A stretch of DNA of 64,000 bases from Limonium bicolor. Its lineage: Eukaryota; Streptophyta; Magnoliopsida; Caryophyllales; Plumbaginaceae. Under the pieces are notes generated by a model that saw only the letters and a list, made by a program, of their open reading frames with translations, did no database searches and had not been told where the DNA came from. The translations under genes were made by a program, and so were the position numbers. Shown here in pieces: positions 9,839-23,126 of this stretch; the stretch's first letter is position 1; each line of letters begins with the position of its first letter. The stretch lies in the NCBI GenBank assembly GCA_023374045.1, contig CM041782.1, positions 188,002,925-188,066,924 on the forward strand. Reading direction: 5' to 3'.

Positions 9839-12800
9839 TGTAACACACCCTAACCGTTAATCCTACTCTTACCGTCTAATCGTCCTGTTAATCCTATCAG
9901 TTTCGCAGCGGAAATACTACCATTAACTACGGCGGGTGATACAAACGCCGCTAACAGACCGCCCATACCGCCGCCCATACGGCTAGCAAGGCTATTACTA
10001 CTTACAGTGACGGTCTGATGAACATAGTGTACCGAGCTACTAATTACTTACCAAAATACCATATACCATATACCACATACTTACATCAATGGATCACCGA
10101 GTATTTAAAATCTTTTCAATTACATTCCCGTCCCAATCTATCAAAAGAAATGAGTTTCTACCGGCTACTCATCTATACCAATTCATCATCCTTTCTATAC
10201 CCAAAAAGGTGTACCCCATGGTACACCGGCTAATCAAAAAGCTACAGCTGTGTACTACTTAGTACACCAATCATCATTCATTGTTTACAATCCAAAAAGA
10301 AATCAAAGAAACAAGCTACATCTCTTCATGGCCTTCATCCTTCTCTTGTACCTGCGTGTAGTAAAAACGGTGCCCCAAGGGGCTCAGCAAAAGCTGCGCA
10401 TGAACTCCGCATATACGCGTGCTAGCTAGGGCACGCCGACTAATTGACGTCCACTAAACATGTGATTCATTAATTTCATACATACATGCATTTACAATAC
10501 ATTACACAATTCAAGGCATCAATACAACAGTGCATACAATACTTACCTTCACGATGTTAGCCAAGTTACGCATCCGGGTTAATCGGAATGATGTTTACTC
10601 TTACTCATTTCACTTACTTTCTCTTACTTGCACTTACTTACTTTCAATTACTTTACTTACTCTTTCTTACTTACTTACTTATACTCAAGTTAAGTCGGTA
10701 TGACCTCCAGCCCTGGGGACTACTCCGTCCCACCTCCGGGATTTACTTGACTCACCAATCCGGGATCCTACCCACTTAAGGGATTTGGGCCGCGAACTAG
10801 TTTAAGAGTCAGGAATTGGAGCCAACCTCTCGTGACTCCGCATCCTCACGCGTGGCCGAAACTATATCGGACTTCTACTCATTCCAATTTAATTACCAAT
10901 TTAAGTTAGATTGGTTAGCTTGTTAGGAACAAGTTAGAAGTCCAATCACAAAACATATTCGGCACACACATACAATACATCATACATACACACATTCATA
11001 TCCATCCATACATTTCATGAATTATACAAACTAAGTTTTAAAGACAATATACAACAATATACAACACTACATATTCACAAGTAAACATGGTAACTCCGAT
11101 TCGTGCATTTATCTTATTTGGTGATCAATTAGCACACAACACACAAATCAGAGTAACCAAGATAGCATACGGGGCATGAGGAATTCATACCGTTCACCGT
11201 TGTACTTGTATCCCAACGTTCCTCCGGTGTTCACAAATCAAATCCTATGATGTACATACAATTGAATGATTAAATCTAACTATCATTAGCTTAACTACAT
11301 TACTCTTATGTCTTTCTAGTTCATACTTACTATGTCCTTATACTTCTTACACTTACACATTACTTACTTATCTTTCTTTACCTTAAGTTTTATTTTCTTA
11401 CTTAATAGTGGCATACTTACATACATGTACATATGTATATAAGGGTATATATATATATAATATTATTTAATTTAATTAAATTTTTATTTTGTAAGACCCG
11501 ACCGACCTTACAAGTCCGGTCCCAAGGTCGGTCGAAGTCAGTAAGGAATTACACTGGAAAATTTCAGGGCCGACCGACCTTGCAAGTCCGGTCCCAAGGT
11601 CGGTCCATTCCAGTAAGTTTTGGTTTCGAAATTCTGGAGTCGACCGACCTTGCATGTCTGGTCCCAAGGTCGGTCCATTCCAGTAAGTTTCGTTACAGGT
11701 GAATTTTAGCCCGACCGACCTTGCAAGTCCGGTCGCAAGGTCGGTCCATTCCAGTAGCTTACAAGACGGAAAAATTTGAGTCGACCGACCTTGCAAGTCC
11801 GGTCGCAAGGTCGGTCCATTCCAGTAGGTTACAGACGGGAGAATTTTCCGGTCCGACCGAACTTGCAAGTCCGGTCGCAAGTTCGGTCCATTCCAGAAGC
11901 TTTCCCGTCTTTGTAAATCTGGGCTCAACCGACCTTGCAAGTCCGGTCCCAAGGTCGGTCCGGCCCAGTATTTCAGTTTTTATTTCTGTTTTCAGTCCTC
12001 TCCTTCAACCATTACTTCCCCATTGTTCCTACACTTAATCCCACATTTTTAACACTAATTAAACCTCCTAATACACCTTAGTTCATTCCTTAACTCCTTA
12101 CACATTTCTATACTAACTTACACACTCAATTTTCCAAGTTTCATTTCAACACTTACACTAGTTCTTCCTAGTTGTGTTTTGCTACAGATTTTAGTTCTAA
12201 CTCTCTCCTAACAATAGCTCCCTCTTCTAATGTCATTTCTAGAGTTCCTAGTACATCACAATACATTAATTATCTCTCCCAACTTACCCTCTATCTATCT
12301 CAACCAAAATCTGTTACAACACTTATTAGTCACCTAGTTCCTAATACACTAAGTGTTCTAATCCTAGCCAAATTTTGACATAGTCTCCCCTACATTTTTA
12401 CACTCTCACCACATTGTTTCACCACATATGAGCATCTCACCTGTTTATACACAATCATAATCTACAAACTCTCATAACCGAATTCCAAACACAAACACTT
12501 ATAAAATTCCTGCACTTAACATCTCATTCCCAATCTGTTTTGATAAGTTTTAAAATGTCTTTTAAAGGCTTAAAACATTTATATCCTCTTACACATTACA
12601 CTACTAATACACTATCATTTTACAATACCCATTTGTACTACTAAAAATCTGTTACATTATACATTACTAAACCACATAAGGATGAGTATAATTACCTTGT
12701 TCTCCCTTCTAGTTTCTTTTCTTCTTCTTCCTTGCTTCTTCTTCCTTCTCTCTCGCCTCTTCCCACCGGTTTGTGAATCAAATTCTAACACTATAGTCCA

Positions 12801-13858
12801 CATATATACACACCATTTTAATACACTAACTAACCCTAACCATTCTTTAAAGCTTAATGTAGGTTTTAGGGTTTAGAATTTCCATTACCTTGTAAGGGTG
12901 TAAATGAAGCTTGGAATGGCTCAAGAACAATCTTTCCAACTCCCCAAGGAAGCCAAAATCGCTATAGCACAAAGAACCACACAAGGTTTTAGTCTACATT
13001 TTCGTTTTGCCCTTGAGGCTAGAAAAAGATGGAGTTTTTAAGAATATTTTTACCTCAATAGAACAAGGAGAATGAGGTGGTTCTACTGGTGGTCTTGAAG
13101 CTCCAAATGCTCCATACCCATGGAGATGGAAGTGCTCCTTTTCGAATTTTGAAAAGATAGGAATGCTCTACTTGGTGAGAGGAACACAATGGTGTAGTTT
13201 TTATAATTTTTGGAGGAGATTTGATGGAGTAACAAGAGGAGAGAAGATAGGTTTTGTGTGGGTTCTCTCAAGCTTCCATGGCCATCGGTTTGGAGAAGAA
13301 TAAAGGAAGAAATGAGAGAGTGAGGGTGGGGTTCACGTGAGAGAAGAGAGAATAAGGATAGGAGAGAGAGTGAGATAGGTAAAGTATGTTACTTTTTGCT
13401 TTTTTTTTATGTTTTTGTCTTTTGTGAATAAAAGATAGAGGGGTGTGTGAGTGGGGGCTCCAATCGGACAACACACAGCCCATGAGGGTTTTGTAAATTC
13501 TATTTGCAATATTGGACACATAAGTTTGGTCTATTTATGTTTCTACCCCACAACTTCCTGTTTTTGACAGTTTTTACTAATTTCTCGTTTTATTGATTTT
13601 ATTGGTCCTAAAGCTTCACTAATATTTATTAATGATTATTTAGTTGACCAAAATGTTACGAGTCTATTTGACCCGCTTAAAGACACATTTTTCCCGGTTA
13701 CCTCGAAAAACATGCTTTAAGGTTCGTTAGCGTTTTTAATCCGTTTTAAGGATCCGTTTCCTTCGGGATTTGTTCCCTTATGATTATTTATGCATAATTA
13801 AGCTTCTAAATTACTTATTAGCCTAATTAATTACTATTTTCAATTACGGGGTATTTCA
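9839..13858 (-). repeat. 5' LTR of element A (complete, 4020 bp)
   Basis: Bounded by TGTAACACA at 9839 and GGGGTATTTCA at 13858 on the plus strand. Adjoins the primer site on one side and foreign sequence (the older LTR) on the other. It contains a seven-unit hairpin array (11498-11962), a TA-rich tract near 11445-11480 and a donor-like GAGGTAAAAAT on the minus strand (complement around 13052). It is much longer than typical Ty3/gypsy LTRs, as is usual for Tekay/Del. Confidence 0.95.
11498..11962. repeat. Hairpin repeat array in A 5' LTR (7 units)
   Basis: Seven units of about 66-72 bp. Stems are CCGACCTTG/CAAGGTCGG in most units and CCGAACTTG/CAAGTTCGG in the sixth. The loop is usually CAAGTCCGGTCC or CAAGTCCGGTCG. 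One unit (about 11760-11815, with spacer ACAAGACGGAAAAATTTGAG) is absent from the other LTR of the same element. Confidence 0.92.
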
Positions 13859-16800
13859 ATAATATAATTAGGTATGTTAATCTAGGAGCATCCCTCTCGA
13901 TGTTCCTAATGATTTGGGAACATTACGTAAATTCGGGTAACTTAATTACAAGGGTTACCCATACATTTCAAATACTTACACTTTCAGTTATTTTCTTATA
14001 CCGGGTAAAATCCTCATATAGGAGGTCGACCATGTCTCAAGGGAGTTACATAGTCCCTTAGGTCTCTTTTACCTTTCTTTTAAGTTCACATCATTGGACT
14101 AACTTTAATCCTCTCGATGGAGGTTCCTTTATCTCTCCACTCTTATTTACTTCGTGGATTGTTTCAATGTGGTTTCTAACCATTATTGGGTATTACTCAC
14201 CCGTACATCTCCTCACATTCTAGGGAGTTCATATGTTTGCGTTATCGTTATACCTTAATCGATAGCTTGTGTGTTTGCACGTTTCCGTTATTTTACGAAA
14301 CGACCCGTTCTACGAGTCTCTAGCCATTCCTTACTCAACTAAGAGTCGGTCTATACACTAGGTTAGACCTTATTGGCATTCAAGCACATTAGCTCATACC
14401 ATATACATCAAGACATTCATAAACAAACAATGGTTCATTTTCAGGCTTTAGTCTTGATTAAGCCGGCACACAAACACACAAATCAGAGTAACTCGGTTAG
14501 CATACGGGGCATGAGAAAATCATACCTTTCACTGGGGTTTTTACTTTCACCGTGTCATCTCACCATGCTCAGTTCACACACGATCCTCTGATAATGTTCC
14601 AAACATTATTATTAATACTAAACTCATAGTGTACATAATCAAATGCTACTCCCGTATTTACCCCATTATCCCGTTATCTCGGTTTTACTTTTTTAGTTGA
14701 GTTCTCACTTCTCACTCACTTCTCACTCACTTCTAACACTTTCTTACACTTCCTAGGGCCTTTACATGTCACCAAACAAGGCCTAAACATCATCTAACAT
14801 CATTAACATTCAACCCCCATCATTTAAACCCTTTAAAACACTTTCTGTAGGATTCTGGGGGTGGTCCGGGACTTGGTCCTTACCTAAAGTCCCGGACCAA
14901 TACATTGCCAAACTCTCAGATGGATTTTCATGGGTGGTCCGGGACCTTGTCCATCTCTCAAGTCCCGGACCAAGTGCAGAGTGAACTCTCGGTATTAATT
15001 CAAGGGGTGGTCCGGGACTTTGTCCAAGGATTAGGTCCCGGACCCTGCTAAAACCTGCAACATACATTATTTTTCAACTCCAATTCAACCCTTAATCCAC
15101 CCTTAATCTTTCCCTAATCTTTCCACAAGTTTTGCACATGTTAAAACCATTTAAACATGCTCTAAACCTCTTCAAAACTTAGGTTTAATCCTTACTCAAA
15201 TTCACAAGTTTTACATTCTCATTTTGCACTAATGCACACTTGTGCATTTTCTAACCTCCCTTGGCATTGCATTATTGTTCTCTCCCTATTTGACCATTCC
15301 AAATACTCCAAGACAATGCACTTCTCATGCCAAGGTTCATGCTTACTTTTAAAGTCTTAAACTCTCATTCTTTTTCTAAAGCTCTTAAAGCACCTAACAA
15401 CTCTTTTGCTACAGATTTTTACACAATCTACAACCTCAAAACAAACCTTCCCAAAGTGGTTAACTAACCCAAATCAATCTCCTTACATACCTAGCTAACC
15501 CTAGGTTATTCTTTACTCAACTCACCACTTGAATCACTTAGATTTCTACCAGAATTTCGCCATAGTCCGGCTACTTTTCTAACATTGCCCACAACTAATT
15601 TCCTCATTTAATTCATCCTAAAACTAGCCAAACCACAAGGGTTCTACCATCACACATATAAAACCACCATTACTCATCAAATCCTCCAAATGCGACACAA
15701 TACATAATTCATAAAGTGCATAGCTCTTAGGCTCTTAAATCAAGCATTAATTCACCAATGCATTAAGCACTACCACAACTCTTCCCCACCTCAACAAATC
15801 ACACCCCATCACATGTTAGGTTTCATTATTTAATTTAACCCTTCCCAAAATCTAAAAACATTTAGTTAGGCTCCAAGGTAGATTATTTACCTTATATTCA
15901 CAAGCCTTTTCTTTGCAATTCTCTTCTCCTCTTCTTCTCTCTCCAAAATCGGTCATGGCAATCACTTGCCCAATTCTCTAGACCAATATTCAAATTGAAA
16001 ATTAAGCACTAAGCAATCCTCTTAGGCTTACTAATTAATCTAGAATTCAAAAAGATGCTTAAAGCACTAAGTTAGGGTTTACCTTTGGAAATTCTTGAAT
16101 GGTTTCCAATTCTTGAATCTTAGGAGGGATTTCCACCACCATTTAAATCTTGGAGGGTAGCTCAACAAAGAAGAGAAGGCTAGTCATTAGAGGGCCAAAA
16201 TCGGCCAAGGTGAAGAATGGAGAAAACAGGGTTTTCCAAGGATATTTTTACCTTAATAGAAAGAGGAGGCTTCAAGCTTCAAGATGGTGTGCTTTTCTCT
16301 TCAAATGGGCAAAACCCATGGAGATGAACTTCTCTTCCTTTTTGAATTTTGAAAAGAGGGAAGTGTAGAGCTTGATGAGGGGATCACAATATGTAATTAT
16401 TTTTGTGATTTAAGCTTGGAGCTAGCTAGGACAAGGAAGAAGAATGGAGAAGACACGGATGGAGCTCATTACCGTCCAGAACAGAGAGAGATGGAAGAAA
16501 ATCGGTGGGAGGAAGAAGAGAGGAAAGAGGGGGGAAAAGAAATAAAGGAGGAAAGAGAAGGTGGCCCCCTTTTTCTACTTTCTTTCTTTTCTTTCTTTCT
16601 TTCTTTACTTATTATGGGTCAAAGGGAGGGATGGTCAACATATAAAAACGGCCCCCTATATATTAGTAAACTGGAGCATTTTTCGTCTTTTACAGAAAAC
16701 GCCCGTTATTTTACCTGGTTTGGCACTATTCACTGGCTGGTCTCGTTTTTCGGATTTTTCTCGTTTCTTTATTTTTAATGGTTCTTAAGCTTCCATTAAT

Positions 16801-17177
16801 ACTTAATTATAGTTATATAATCAAATCTAATTTTTACGGGTCTGTTTGACCACTTAAAGTCACGTTTTCGGGTTTTCTCAAAAAACGTGCTTTAAAACTC
16901 CGTTAGCGTTTTAATCCATTATCTGGATCCGTTTTCTTCGGGAATTGTTCCCGTATACTAATTAGGCCTAACTAAGACTTAGGAATCCATCTCGGACCCT
17001 AACGAGATCATATACCTCTTATACTTGTTTAATGCGCGTTTTAGCGTTTTTCGCGTTTCACGCATTTTCTCTTTTCTTTTGGTTTTATTCTCTTTACCAA
17101 TATTCTTTAGGCACCATTAAACCTTAATAATCACATTAGGGTAATTTAATCACCATTTTTAGATCCGGAGTATTAAA
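13859..17177 (-). mobile_element. Older related LTR fragment (target of element A)
   Basis: About 3.3 kb with landmarks of the same LTR superfamily: ACACAAATCAGAGTAAC followed by GCATACGGGGCATGAG (14477-14516), a leader zone with minus-strand AAGGTAAAAATATCC (complement near 16240-16252), conserved sequence near 16855-16945 (CACGTTTTCGGG, GGATCCGTTTTC), and an end reading GTATTAAA (17170-17177) where A has GTATTTCA. It starts abruptly at A, so the rest should lie left of the window. The open frame at 16416-16778 is purine-rich leader rather than a gene. Confidence 0.75.
14862..15045. repeat. Three-unit hairpin array, different sequence, in the older LTR
   Basis: Three units of about 70 bp, each with GGTCCGGGAC - spacer - GTCCCGGACC inverted arms. 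Position in the LTR is similar to the CCGACCTTG arrays of A and C, but the primary sequence is unrelated. Confidence 0.85.
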
Positions 17178-17610
17178 ATCTACCAACTACTCACACCCCC
17201 TTCCGGTGTGTGGGTAAACTAAATATCAAGTTGTACTACAAACTTTAAAATGTATATCAAACAATCAAACCACTCAAGGGTATTCATCCAATAACAATTC
17301 TAAACATTTGTTTCTGTTTTCAAGCACCACATTCAAAGAATTCAGCACCTTATTATCAAGCTTTGTTGTAAATTTTATGGCACTGTTGAATTTATCTATG
17401 ATCGATTTATATTTGTATCCCCTGATTGTTATGTATTTGTATTTTCTTGATTATTATAAAATTTTATTTCATGATCCTTACCTATTCATTTTATGACAGG
17501 TACGAATGATATGTCCATTATATGTTCATTTTATATTGTATGTTTATTTTATGAAGATGTCGTACCCCCCCTTAAAATAGGGTACAACCCATATTCGTCT
17601 CGTAATAATG
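17178..17610 (-). other. Remnant of internal 3' region of the older element
   Basis: ATCTACC directly follows the LTR end, as in A. At 17562-17600 a run reading TACCCCCCCTTAAAATAGGGTAC resembles A's 3' untranslated region at 3565-3590. No coding sequence is recognisable. Confidence 0.5.
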
Positions 17611-19500
17611 AAGTGGAATTTAAACTCACTTTTAAAGAGCACAATATTTTACATCTCCTATGGATATTCCTCCTTCAAGGATGCAGTTCATTGTTGATGC
17701 ACAATATCACTCGTTGTTATTCTGGCTTGATTGTAATTAAATTTTTTAGTGTTCCCAACACGTTTTCGTAACTCATTTCGCCTCTCTTACGGTCATTGGC
17801 AAAAACAAAGTTTAGAATTCATCATTCATATAGTAGGTTAAGTTTTGAAAATGAAACATAGGTTATACTTAGATATTACTATAATAACATTTTAGTTCAT
17901 TCTTTCTTTATTTAAGTATTGGGTGTAGTGGGTATCAAAATCTTAAATCATGTGATTTGGAAACTATTAATTCATAGAAGAAAAATTCCATTATAATGTA
18001 ACGTAATTATTCAAATGTTATCTGTGGAAGCATTTTTATACCTAAAGTTTCTTAATTGTCATGGCTTAAAAATTCATGAACTTATTTAAAATAGTATCAT
18101 ACCGTATATAATTTTTTTTCAATGCAATTAAATTTTTCATGAAACCTTGTACCGAATTTATAACCTAAGGTACGTAAATACACCCTTTATGTTATTTTAA
18201 CATATTATATTAATCAAGCTATAAATCAGGTGTAACGTATTTGAGTAATTTAAAATAAATTCCAGATCATATAATAATCGTAGATAATCTTTCAAAATTA
18301 TATTCAAAGGTTTATTAGCCAATCATACGTTAGAAATTCATATTATGTACCCTTTTAGTTAGTTTCATGAGATTCCTTTATATAAAATATATTTTCTGTG
18401 ACTTTTCCAGTTTCAAATTGTTTTCTCTTCTTCTTTTTTTCATAATCAACCATAGTATTTTAGACAGTCATTAAGTATTTACCTCATAAAATTTACTTAT
18501 TATATATTTATATAATTTCCCACGAGGTAGAGTTTTAGAAAGTTCTTATTAATCAAAATGTAGCTCCAAAATCTGATTTCTTTATCTTAAAATTGATTTC
18601 CAAGGTAGGAACTCTATATGTAAATTTTTAAGTGTATTCCTCTGATCATTAAATCTTAGTACTCTCTTAGATAATTGTGGCTTTCCTTAAATATCACTCT
18701 TAGTGTGACTTCTAAAATTTTATATATGTATAATGTTAAACCTCCAATTAAACATGAGAATTTCCAATCTTTAAGTAACTTCAAATTTTTTACTAGATGC
18801 TCAATACTCCATGTATTTAAGGATCAATGATATTTTTTTAGTATTACTCTTCTCTTCACTCAATCTTTAGTAACTTCCTTTAATGGTTTTTATATTCACA
18901 AGTGGAAGATGTTGTACCTTGGAGTACCCAAATTTAAATCCCTTCCTCCATATATAGGTATTTTTCACCAAAGATTTAACTCAATAAACCCTTCACATGT
19001 ATGAATTTTAATACTGGATCTTAAGATACAAATTTTGAATTGTTCATTGTGGCTTGTAATGAAATATGCCTAGCTCAAGATTTCATGATGGTAACATCTT
19101 ACCACCAATCCTCCTCAAGTTCAACACAATCCATCACTTGCGTAGAAGATTATTTACGGTTAGATGACAAGGCTTGTCTAGCCCCTAAACTTCCAGAAGT
19201 GGGTGTGCACCCCCACTACTTTCGGCCTAGGAGTTCGTCGCACCAGACACTTCCCGTAGGGTGATAGGTTTAGGTGTTTTCTTCTTTCTAAAGTTAACAT
19301 AGAGTTTTAGTGTGGTTTATGGGTTCAGATGTATGCTACTAGTGTTTGGTAGCTTAATAATTTTCTAGACTTAAGATTATCCTAACATTACCTTTAGGCA
19401 ACAATTTGTACCAAGTAGTCACAAGGACTAGGAATGAAAGAAGATATCCAAGAACCAACAACTTAAGAGTGGAACAACACCAATTGGGAGAGAAGGCCCC
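17611..19500. other. AT-rich intergenic DNA, no gene seen
   Basis: Low-complexity AT-rich sequence. The only moderately open stretch (19040-19264) has no motif I recognise. No splice-supported coding pattern is visible. Confidence 0.6.
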
Positions 19501-19525
19501 CACCGCCAGATATAAATGTCCATAT

Positions 19526-19655
19526 GGACGAGGGATATACAGCCTCTGCTGTCATACACGTACTTTTTGGACAAGGGGTATACAGCCCTTTGCTGTTATT
19601 CACGTCCTTATTGGACAAGGGATATACAGCCCTTTGTTGTTACTGGAGAAGACGC
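19526..19655. repeat. Short tandem repeat, about 43-44 bp x 3
   Basis: Units start GGACGAGGGATATACAGCC (19526), GGACAAGGGGTATACAGCC (19569) and GGACAAGGGATATACAGCC (19613). Period is 43 then 44 bp, so frames change between copies and the overlapping ORFs are unlikely to be genes. Confidence 0.85.
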
Positions 19656-22600
19656 ACGCACGTCAGAACAAAGACTCAGCTCATGGATGAAACGATATCC
19701 AGAGTCAAAAGAAGAACTTACCAAGATTGACATTTCCCATATTCCTACTAGATTAATAACTGCACGAGTGCAATACCAAAACACTCAGTCCTATAGAGTG
19801 CAGAGGCGTAAACCCTCAGCAGTTAATATCTAATAAGACAACTAGATAAGAGGAACCAATGATCATGTGAGTTGTACATTCAAGGCTCAGTTAGTCACAT
19901 CAAGCTGAGTTAGTCACACAAACTGTTTCCTTTTGAAATCCATTCAAGCTCAGTTAGTGTTTCCAAACACTCCATAAAGTCCGTTAGCAAAGTATCTGAG
20001 TACGAGAAATCGTACCTGGTATGTGAAGAAGCAGTAACTAACTCGAATGAGTGATCCCCCACTAATAACCTATAATTAAGGTGTTCCAAGTATTGATTAG
20101 TTAAGGGACTTATAAACTAAACATGTTCTATTCTTACTGATTTATAGTTTCAGTTTACCATTATTCTCTCACAAAGATTTGGGGCTAGATTTTTGTTAAT
20201 TAAATCTTTTGTTAGGCCCATTTCATTTAATCTGGAATGATTTAGGATTTATCCCGAGAGTGGCCCAAACTCTCGTTGACTTGTTTAAGTGGGCTTTTGG
20301 AGCTCATGGACTTATGCCCAGTAGGATGGCCCAAGTCTGCGTTTACCTTTTACGTTGAGTTTGATGAACTTCCTAAAAAAGCTTGGTAGAATTTTTGTCG
20401 TTAGTTGATGAAACTTCCTAAAAAAAGCTTGTGAGATTTCGAACGTGCAACCTCGATTTAATTCTAGGTTTGACTTGACCATTTACGCCATTGAATTTGT
20501 ATGTCTTAAGGGTACATTTAATTTTATTTCAATCCCCTACTCTTAGTCATATGGTTAACTTAATTAAGCTCTTAAGTTATAGTGGATTATTTTTACTTTA
20601 ATACATGACTAAGGTTTAGGATCTATATTTCTCCTAATAGTCCACCTATATGTCACACTAACATTTAATGTTTTGATTGTTGTGTATGAACTAGGTCTAC
20701 TTGAATTTTTCCCTCTTATTACATTTTCCATGAGGTATGTATTCCCTTTATTTATTTCAATACTATGCATGTACATGTATTAGAATTTATTTAAGTCATC
20801 CTTTATGTATCTTATTGTATTTAAACTATTTCTATTAACTTCTACATATACTTACATTCAATATATGTTTCATAAAGTATTTCTTTTGTTTCATTTCAGT
20901 ATATTAGCTTCTATAGTATTTAATTAATATAAGTGTAGATTAATTTAAACTAAGTTTTAAACCATTTTATTTCTTTTACACATGTGTATCTATATATTAT
21001 ATATATATTTACTTGACTTAAAAGTTAATACCTAAAGATTTTCATTAACATTCTGTATTAAATGTTAATTTAGTCTTCTTATATTATTCCCAACCTATAA
21101 AAATTATTAATCAACTATACTTTAATTTTGGTTACATTAAAACCATATATTATAATATATCTTAGGAAAAATTCAGAATTACAATTTTTAGACCTATTTC
21201 GTCTTGTCTAAAATTCCCAAATTTAATATATAGTAACTATGATATTTTAGACATATTATAAAATTTTTATTTCATAAAAATATCTTGATTAATTATCTAA
21301 ATAAATCCAAAATACTCAGAACTTACAAAAATTATAACTTATGTTAATAACTCAAAACCCATATTAATTTACATCAAAATAAACTAGATTTTATAAGAAA
21401 TCTATGGTTAAAATTTCGTGTCAAAATACATTAGGGAAGACCATTAAATAAATTCAACAAGTTAGGGTTAATTCTAGAATTTATAAAACTTAAAACAACT
21501 TAATCTTCCCTCATTTTAATCTCGGCCGTCCGTTTCTATAACCTACGATCGGACGGCCCGAGACTCGCGAGGTCATCAGCAAACCAAAACCCGAGTACGA
21601 ATTCGATGATTTCTCTCAACTCACAGAACCAAATTCTTGCTTCTTGTTTCATTGAATTCAAAATTTAATTTCGGTTCTAATGATACCGATTTCGCTAGCT
21701 AACATGCAAGAATCTGGGTTTTTCGATTCTAGGTTGCCTCGAGTTAGGGTTATGTGTATCCGAATTTGAATTTGAGAAATTCTCTTGATTCAATACGTAA
21801 TTGGTCAAATTGAAAGCTAGGTATGACCGATAATACAACAAAGATGGACAAGATCGGAGGAATTGGAAGAAAAACTTACCAGAAGTGTGCCAATCGAGGA
21901 AAACAAATCCGATTTTCTGGAAAGCTTCGAATTTTACGGGTGGTTAAGGGTCGAACTTTGCTGATCCATAAGTTTTAGTACAGATTGGTTCAGATATGTG
22001 TGTGGGCTTAATCGAAAGAGGAGATATAGCTCTACAGATTGATAGCAAGAACTAACTCTAATTTGCAATACACAGAAAGAAATCTAAACTGAAAGTTACG
22101 AGTTTATACCTGCGTTTCCTCTATGATTTTATGTAAGTGACAAAACGGGAACTTTAGACGCTTCGTTCTTGCACACGGTTGGGAATTAGCCTTGGGTGTA
22201 AACATAAGAGTTGTAGAGGAATTAGGGATCTACACAACAAGCTAAAGAACACGAATTTTGACTGAGAGACGAAGAAGTTATGACGAGACGAAGTTACCTT
22301 CCCGATTACATTTTCTGGAATCTGGGTTGAAAGTTTTCGGGGAGACAACTTCAGATCAAGTTTGCGGCGGATGTAGAAAGAGTTAGGTTGAGTGGGAGCT
22401 ATGGTTGGAAATAGAAGTTTAAGGAGAAGAGAATGAAGAAACAACACTCAAAAATTCTCAAAGACGAGAGAGATATCGGTGTCACAAGTTAGGGCAAAGT
22501 TCTGAAGGTTGCTAGAAGACTTAGCCAATTTTTAGAGGAATCCAGCGAGGTTGACGTGGCATGCTTCCCGAGGCACGCTGGTGAGTCAGCAACCATGCCA

Positions 22601-23126
22601 CATCAGCATTTTTTTCAAAATTTTGGCTCTAAACTTCATTTTATCATAACTTTGGCTAGGATGATCCGTTTTTGACGTTCTTTTTATCAATCTTCTTGGT
22701 TTCCATAACCTTTTTATTGGTATAGGTTTCATGGGCTGGTTTGACCATTCTCAAAAAGTCAACCCTAGCAAGGCTTAAGAAGCTTTATGGTTTCCATGAT
22801 TTTATATTGACTTTATGATTCAAATTAATGTTCCAATTAGTTTTAAAATCATTATAATATACTTGGAGTGTTTAGAAATTTTTCCAAGATTTATTGACTT
22901 ATAAATCTTATTATTAAATTCATAATATTATATAATAATATATAGTAATCTAATACATAATAGCATTCTTTAGGATTAAATAGAAGAAATCCCCTAATTT
23001 AATTTTCATAATTCCATATAATATTTAATATTCATAATGCCATACAATAATTTAATATTTAATAGTATTATTATGGTTTAACAAAAGAAATCCCTAAATT
23101 ATTTAAATTAATTTAGGGGTATTTCA
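19656..23126 (-). other. Non-coding region ending in an LTR-like terminus
   Basis: No gene recognised. It contains a local duplication near 20355-20430 (TTGATGAA(A)CTTCCTAAAAAA twice), an inverted repeat GGCCGTCCG/CGGACGGCC at about 21525-21560, and purine/pyrimidine-biased sequence with donor-like ACTTACC complements. It ends GGGGTATTTCA at 23116-23126, the same terminal motif as the Tekay LTRs here. No matching TG start or target duplication was found, so an old LTR end is only a suggestion. Confidence 0.35.
22552..22606. repeat. Small inverted repeat
   Basis: TGACGTGGCATG at 22552 and CATGCCACATCAG at 22594 form near-perfect arms about 30 bases apart. It may be a chance or relic palindrome; no function is inferred. 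Confidence 0.7.

Larger units (their letters stand above)
1..13858 (-). mobile_element. Element A: Tekay-like Ty3/gypsy chromovirus carrying an AlkB domain
   Basis: LTR retrotransposon read on the minus strand. The order is 5' LTR (9839-13858), tRNA-iMet-type primer site (9822-9833), gag with two zinc knuckles, AlkB-like dioxygenase, protease, reverse transcriptase, RNase H, integrase with a chromodomain-like C-terminus, polypurine tract (3159-3173) and 3' LTR (1-3158, truncated by the window start by about 800 bp). The integrase tail (VRILDRK, then VKVLW and EEATWE) is typical of Tekay/Del chromoviruses. The right LTR is followed by ATAAT, a possible target duplication whose partner lies outside the window. 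A inserted into an older related LTR. Its gag-pol is only lightly broken (a few indels and two stops). The AlkB cargo is the exceptional feature. Confidence 0.93.

Noticed and set aside
16416..16778. Glu/Arg-rich ORF of 120 codons
   Set aside because: Purine-rich LTR leader sequence of the older element; no conserved domain, and it overlaps a second open frame.
22154..22447. Minus-strand ORF of 97 codons
   Set aside because: Leu/Ser-rich, no homology recognised, in a region with LTR-leader character; not enough to call a gene.
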